Source of the DNA: Pleurodeles waltl
Lineage: Eukaryota; Chordata; Amphibia; Caudata; Salamandridae
Assembly (NCBI RefSeq): GCF_031143425.1
Contig: NW_027150006.1
Location: forward strand, 1-64,000
DNA: 64,000 bases
Reading direction: 5' to 3'
Below the pieces are notes generated by a model. That model was not told where the DNA came from. It saw only the letters and a list, made by a program, of their open reading frames with translations, and made no database searches. Shown here piece by piece: positions 62,823 through 64,000 of this stretch. A program made the translations under genes and the position numbers. How positions within the stretch are numbered: the first letter of the stretch is position 1; every line of letters begins with the position of its first letter.

Positions 62823-63708
62823 TTTTGGCCTCTAGCTCATCCGGCACCTAGGGAAACGTACCAAACCTGTGCATTTTAAAAAACTAGAGACCTAGGGGAA
62901 TCCAAGATGGGGTGACTTGTGGGGCTCTGACCAGGTTCTGTTACCCAGAATCCTTTGCAAACCTCAAAATTTGGCTAAAAAAACACGTTTTCCTCACATT
63001 TTGGTGACAGATAGTTCTGGAATCAGAGAGGAGCCACAAATTTCCTTCCACCCAGCATTCCCCCAAGTCTACTGATAAAAATGATACCTCACTTGTGTGG
63101 GTAGGCCTAGCGCCCGTGACAGGAAATGCCCCAAAACGCAACGTGGACACAACACACTTTTTTTAAAGAAAACAGAGGTGTTTTTTGCAAAGTGCCTACC
63201 TGTAGATTTTGGCCTCTAGCTCAGCCAGCACCTAGGGAAACCTACCAAACCTGTGCATTTTTTAAAACTAAAGACCTAGGGGAATCCAAGATGGGGTGAC
63301 TTGTGGGGCTCTGACCAGGTTCTGTTACCCAGAATCCTTTGCAAACCTCAAAATTTGGCTAGAAAAACACATTTTCCTCACATTTTGGTGACAGATAGTT
63401 CTGGAATCAGAAAGGAGCCACAAATTTCCTTCCACCCAGCATTCCCCCAAGTCTCCTGATAAAAATGATACCTCACTTGTGTGGGTAGGCCTAGCGCCCG
63501 TGACAGGAAATGCCCCAAAACGCAACGTGGACACAACACACTTTTTTTAAAGAAAACAGAGGTGTTTTTTGCAAAGTGCCCACCTGTAGATTTTGGCCTC
63601 TAGCTCAGCCGGCACCTAGGGAAACCTACCAAACCTGTGCATTTTAAAAAACTAGAGACCTAGGGGAATCCAAGATAGGGTGACTTGTGGGGCTCTGACC
63701 AGATTCTG

Positions 63709-64000
63709 TTACCCAGAATCCTTTGCAAACCTCAAAATTTGGCTAAAAATACACATTTTCCTCAAATTTTGGTGACAGAAATATCTGGAATCAGAGAGGA
63801 GCCACAAATTTCCTTCCACCCAGCGTTCCCCCAAATCTCCCGATAAAAATGATACATCACTTGTGTGGGTAGGCCTAGTGCCCGTGACAGGAAATGCCCC
63901 AAAACGCAACGTGGACACATCACATTTTTTTAAAGAAAATAGAGGTGTTTTTTGCAAAGTGCCTACCTGTAGATTTTGGCCTCTAGCTCAGCCGGCACCA
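63709..64000. repeat. 9-monomer HOR, unit 3, cut by the window end
   Basis: The first 292 bp repeat the start of units 1 and 2, including GACAGAAATATCTGG and CCTAGTGCCCG. It shows that the HOR continues beyond the window. Confidence 0.88.

Larger units (their letters stand above)
60311..63708. repeat. 9-monomer HOR, unit 2 (3,398 bp)
   Basis: Same length and order as 56913-60310. Visible differences are single bases: A in TACAAATTTT near 60,355, TAGTACCC near 60,481, the T-tract in GCATTTTTTTAAAC near 61,397, GTAGGCATAG near 61,627, CCCAGGATTCC near 62,315 and ACTAAAGACC near 63,268. Identity is above 99% by eye. Confidence 0.88.
1..64000. repeat. Satellite DNA array, ~383-bp monomer, about 167 head-to-tail copies
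   Basis: The whole window is one tandem array. A fixed anchor (GTGTGGGTAGG, monomer position 25) recurs at 25, 408, 791, 1174, 1557 and so on to 63,863, with a spacing of 383 bp apart from small indels. All copies point the same way and no unique DNA interrupts them. Neighbouring monomers differ at several per cent of positions, while copies in equivalent HOR positions are nearly identical, which is the usual mark of higher-order organisation. The array continues past both window ends. Long HOR satellites are typical of eukaryotic centromeric or pericentromeric heterochromatin; that location is inferred, not seen. I do not recognise the family by name. Confidence 0.97.
54255..64000. repeat. 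Region F: young 9-monomer HOR (3,398 bp) and its 6-monomer form
   Basis: From about 54,255 the array is regular. Equivalent monomer tails start at 54639, 56913, 60311 and 63709, that is spacings of 2,274, 3,398 and 3,398 bp. Copies are nearly identical by eye. Diagnostic variants are GGCTAGAAAAACAC, TCAGAAAGGAGCC, AGTCTACTGATAA, GACAGAAATATCTGG, CAAGCCTCCTTATAA, CCCACAATCC and a 27-bp deletion. The last monomer of the preceding unit (54,255-54,638) is already of this type. Confidence 0.88.

Noticed and set aside
1..64000. CENP-B box (TTCGnnnnAnnCGGG)
   Set aside because: No monomer contains the core on either strand as far as I could see. This does not exclude a centromeric role, since many centromeric satellites lack it.
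1..64000. Hidden mobile element, LTR, target-site duplication or gene island
   Set aside because: The anchor spacing stays at 383 bp or whole multiples apart from small indels, which leaves no room for an insertion.
1..64000. CRISPR array
   Set aside because: The repeat unit is 383 bp and the whole unit is repeated; there are no short repeats with unique spacers and no cas genes.
1..64000. Telomeric repeats (TTAGGG or similar)
   Set aside because: CCTAGGG occurs once or twice per monomer but is never in tandem.

Overview
This window is a single, uninterrupted head-to-tail satellite DNA array with no gene in it. A monomer of about 383 bp repeats roughly 167 times from base 1 to base 64000, always in the same orientation, and the array runs off both ends. 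I see no protein gene, tRNA, rRNA, mobile element or unique-sequence island. Both strands carry short stop-free stretches (67 and 82 codons) in most monomers. They open with GTG or TTG rather than ATG, they end inside every monomer, and 383 is not a multiple of 3, so I read them as by-products of the repeat. The setting is most likely eukaryotic heterochromatin (centromeric, pericentromeric or subtelomeric). Variation concentrated at CpG sites suggests a host that methylates cytosine, such as a vertebrate or plant. I cannot name the species from sequence alone.

The monomers are not uniform: they form higher-order repeats (HORs) of several generations. Region A (1-4,969) has 13 monomers with a 6-monomer-spaced duplication. 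4,970-6,499 is a four-monomer unit (4-mer). 6,500-22,198 holds a 15-monomer HOR (5.74 kb): a full copy (6,500-12,242), a shortened 11-monomer derivative (12,243-16,454) and a second full copy (16,455-22,198), with 4-mer and 2-mer HORs nested inside. Region C (22,199-32,611) is a more diverged mix containing an older 15-monomer-spaced duplication. 32,612-39,864 holds two 3,423-bp segments 3,830 bp (10 monomers) apart that I could not tell apart by eye. Region E (39,865-54,254) mixes 2-mer and 16-17-monomer duplications and contains an apparently identical 1,725-bp segment repeated 7,284 bp away. Region F (54,255-64,000) is a young 9-monomer HOR of 3,398 bp marked by a 27-bp deletion seen five times, preceded by a 6-monomer version of the same unit.

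The interest lies in array dynamics. Several unequal-exchange junctions can be placed to within about 10-90 bp. One tetranucleotide site (monomer positions 45-48) is found in all nine states expected from CpG deamination of an original CGCG. Two linked-variant subfamilies are interspersed. A cluster of nine small indels at 18.17-20.52 kb looks more like a low-quality stretch of assembly than biology.
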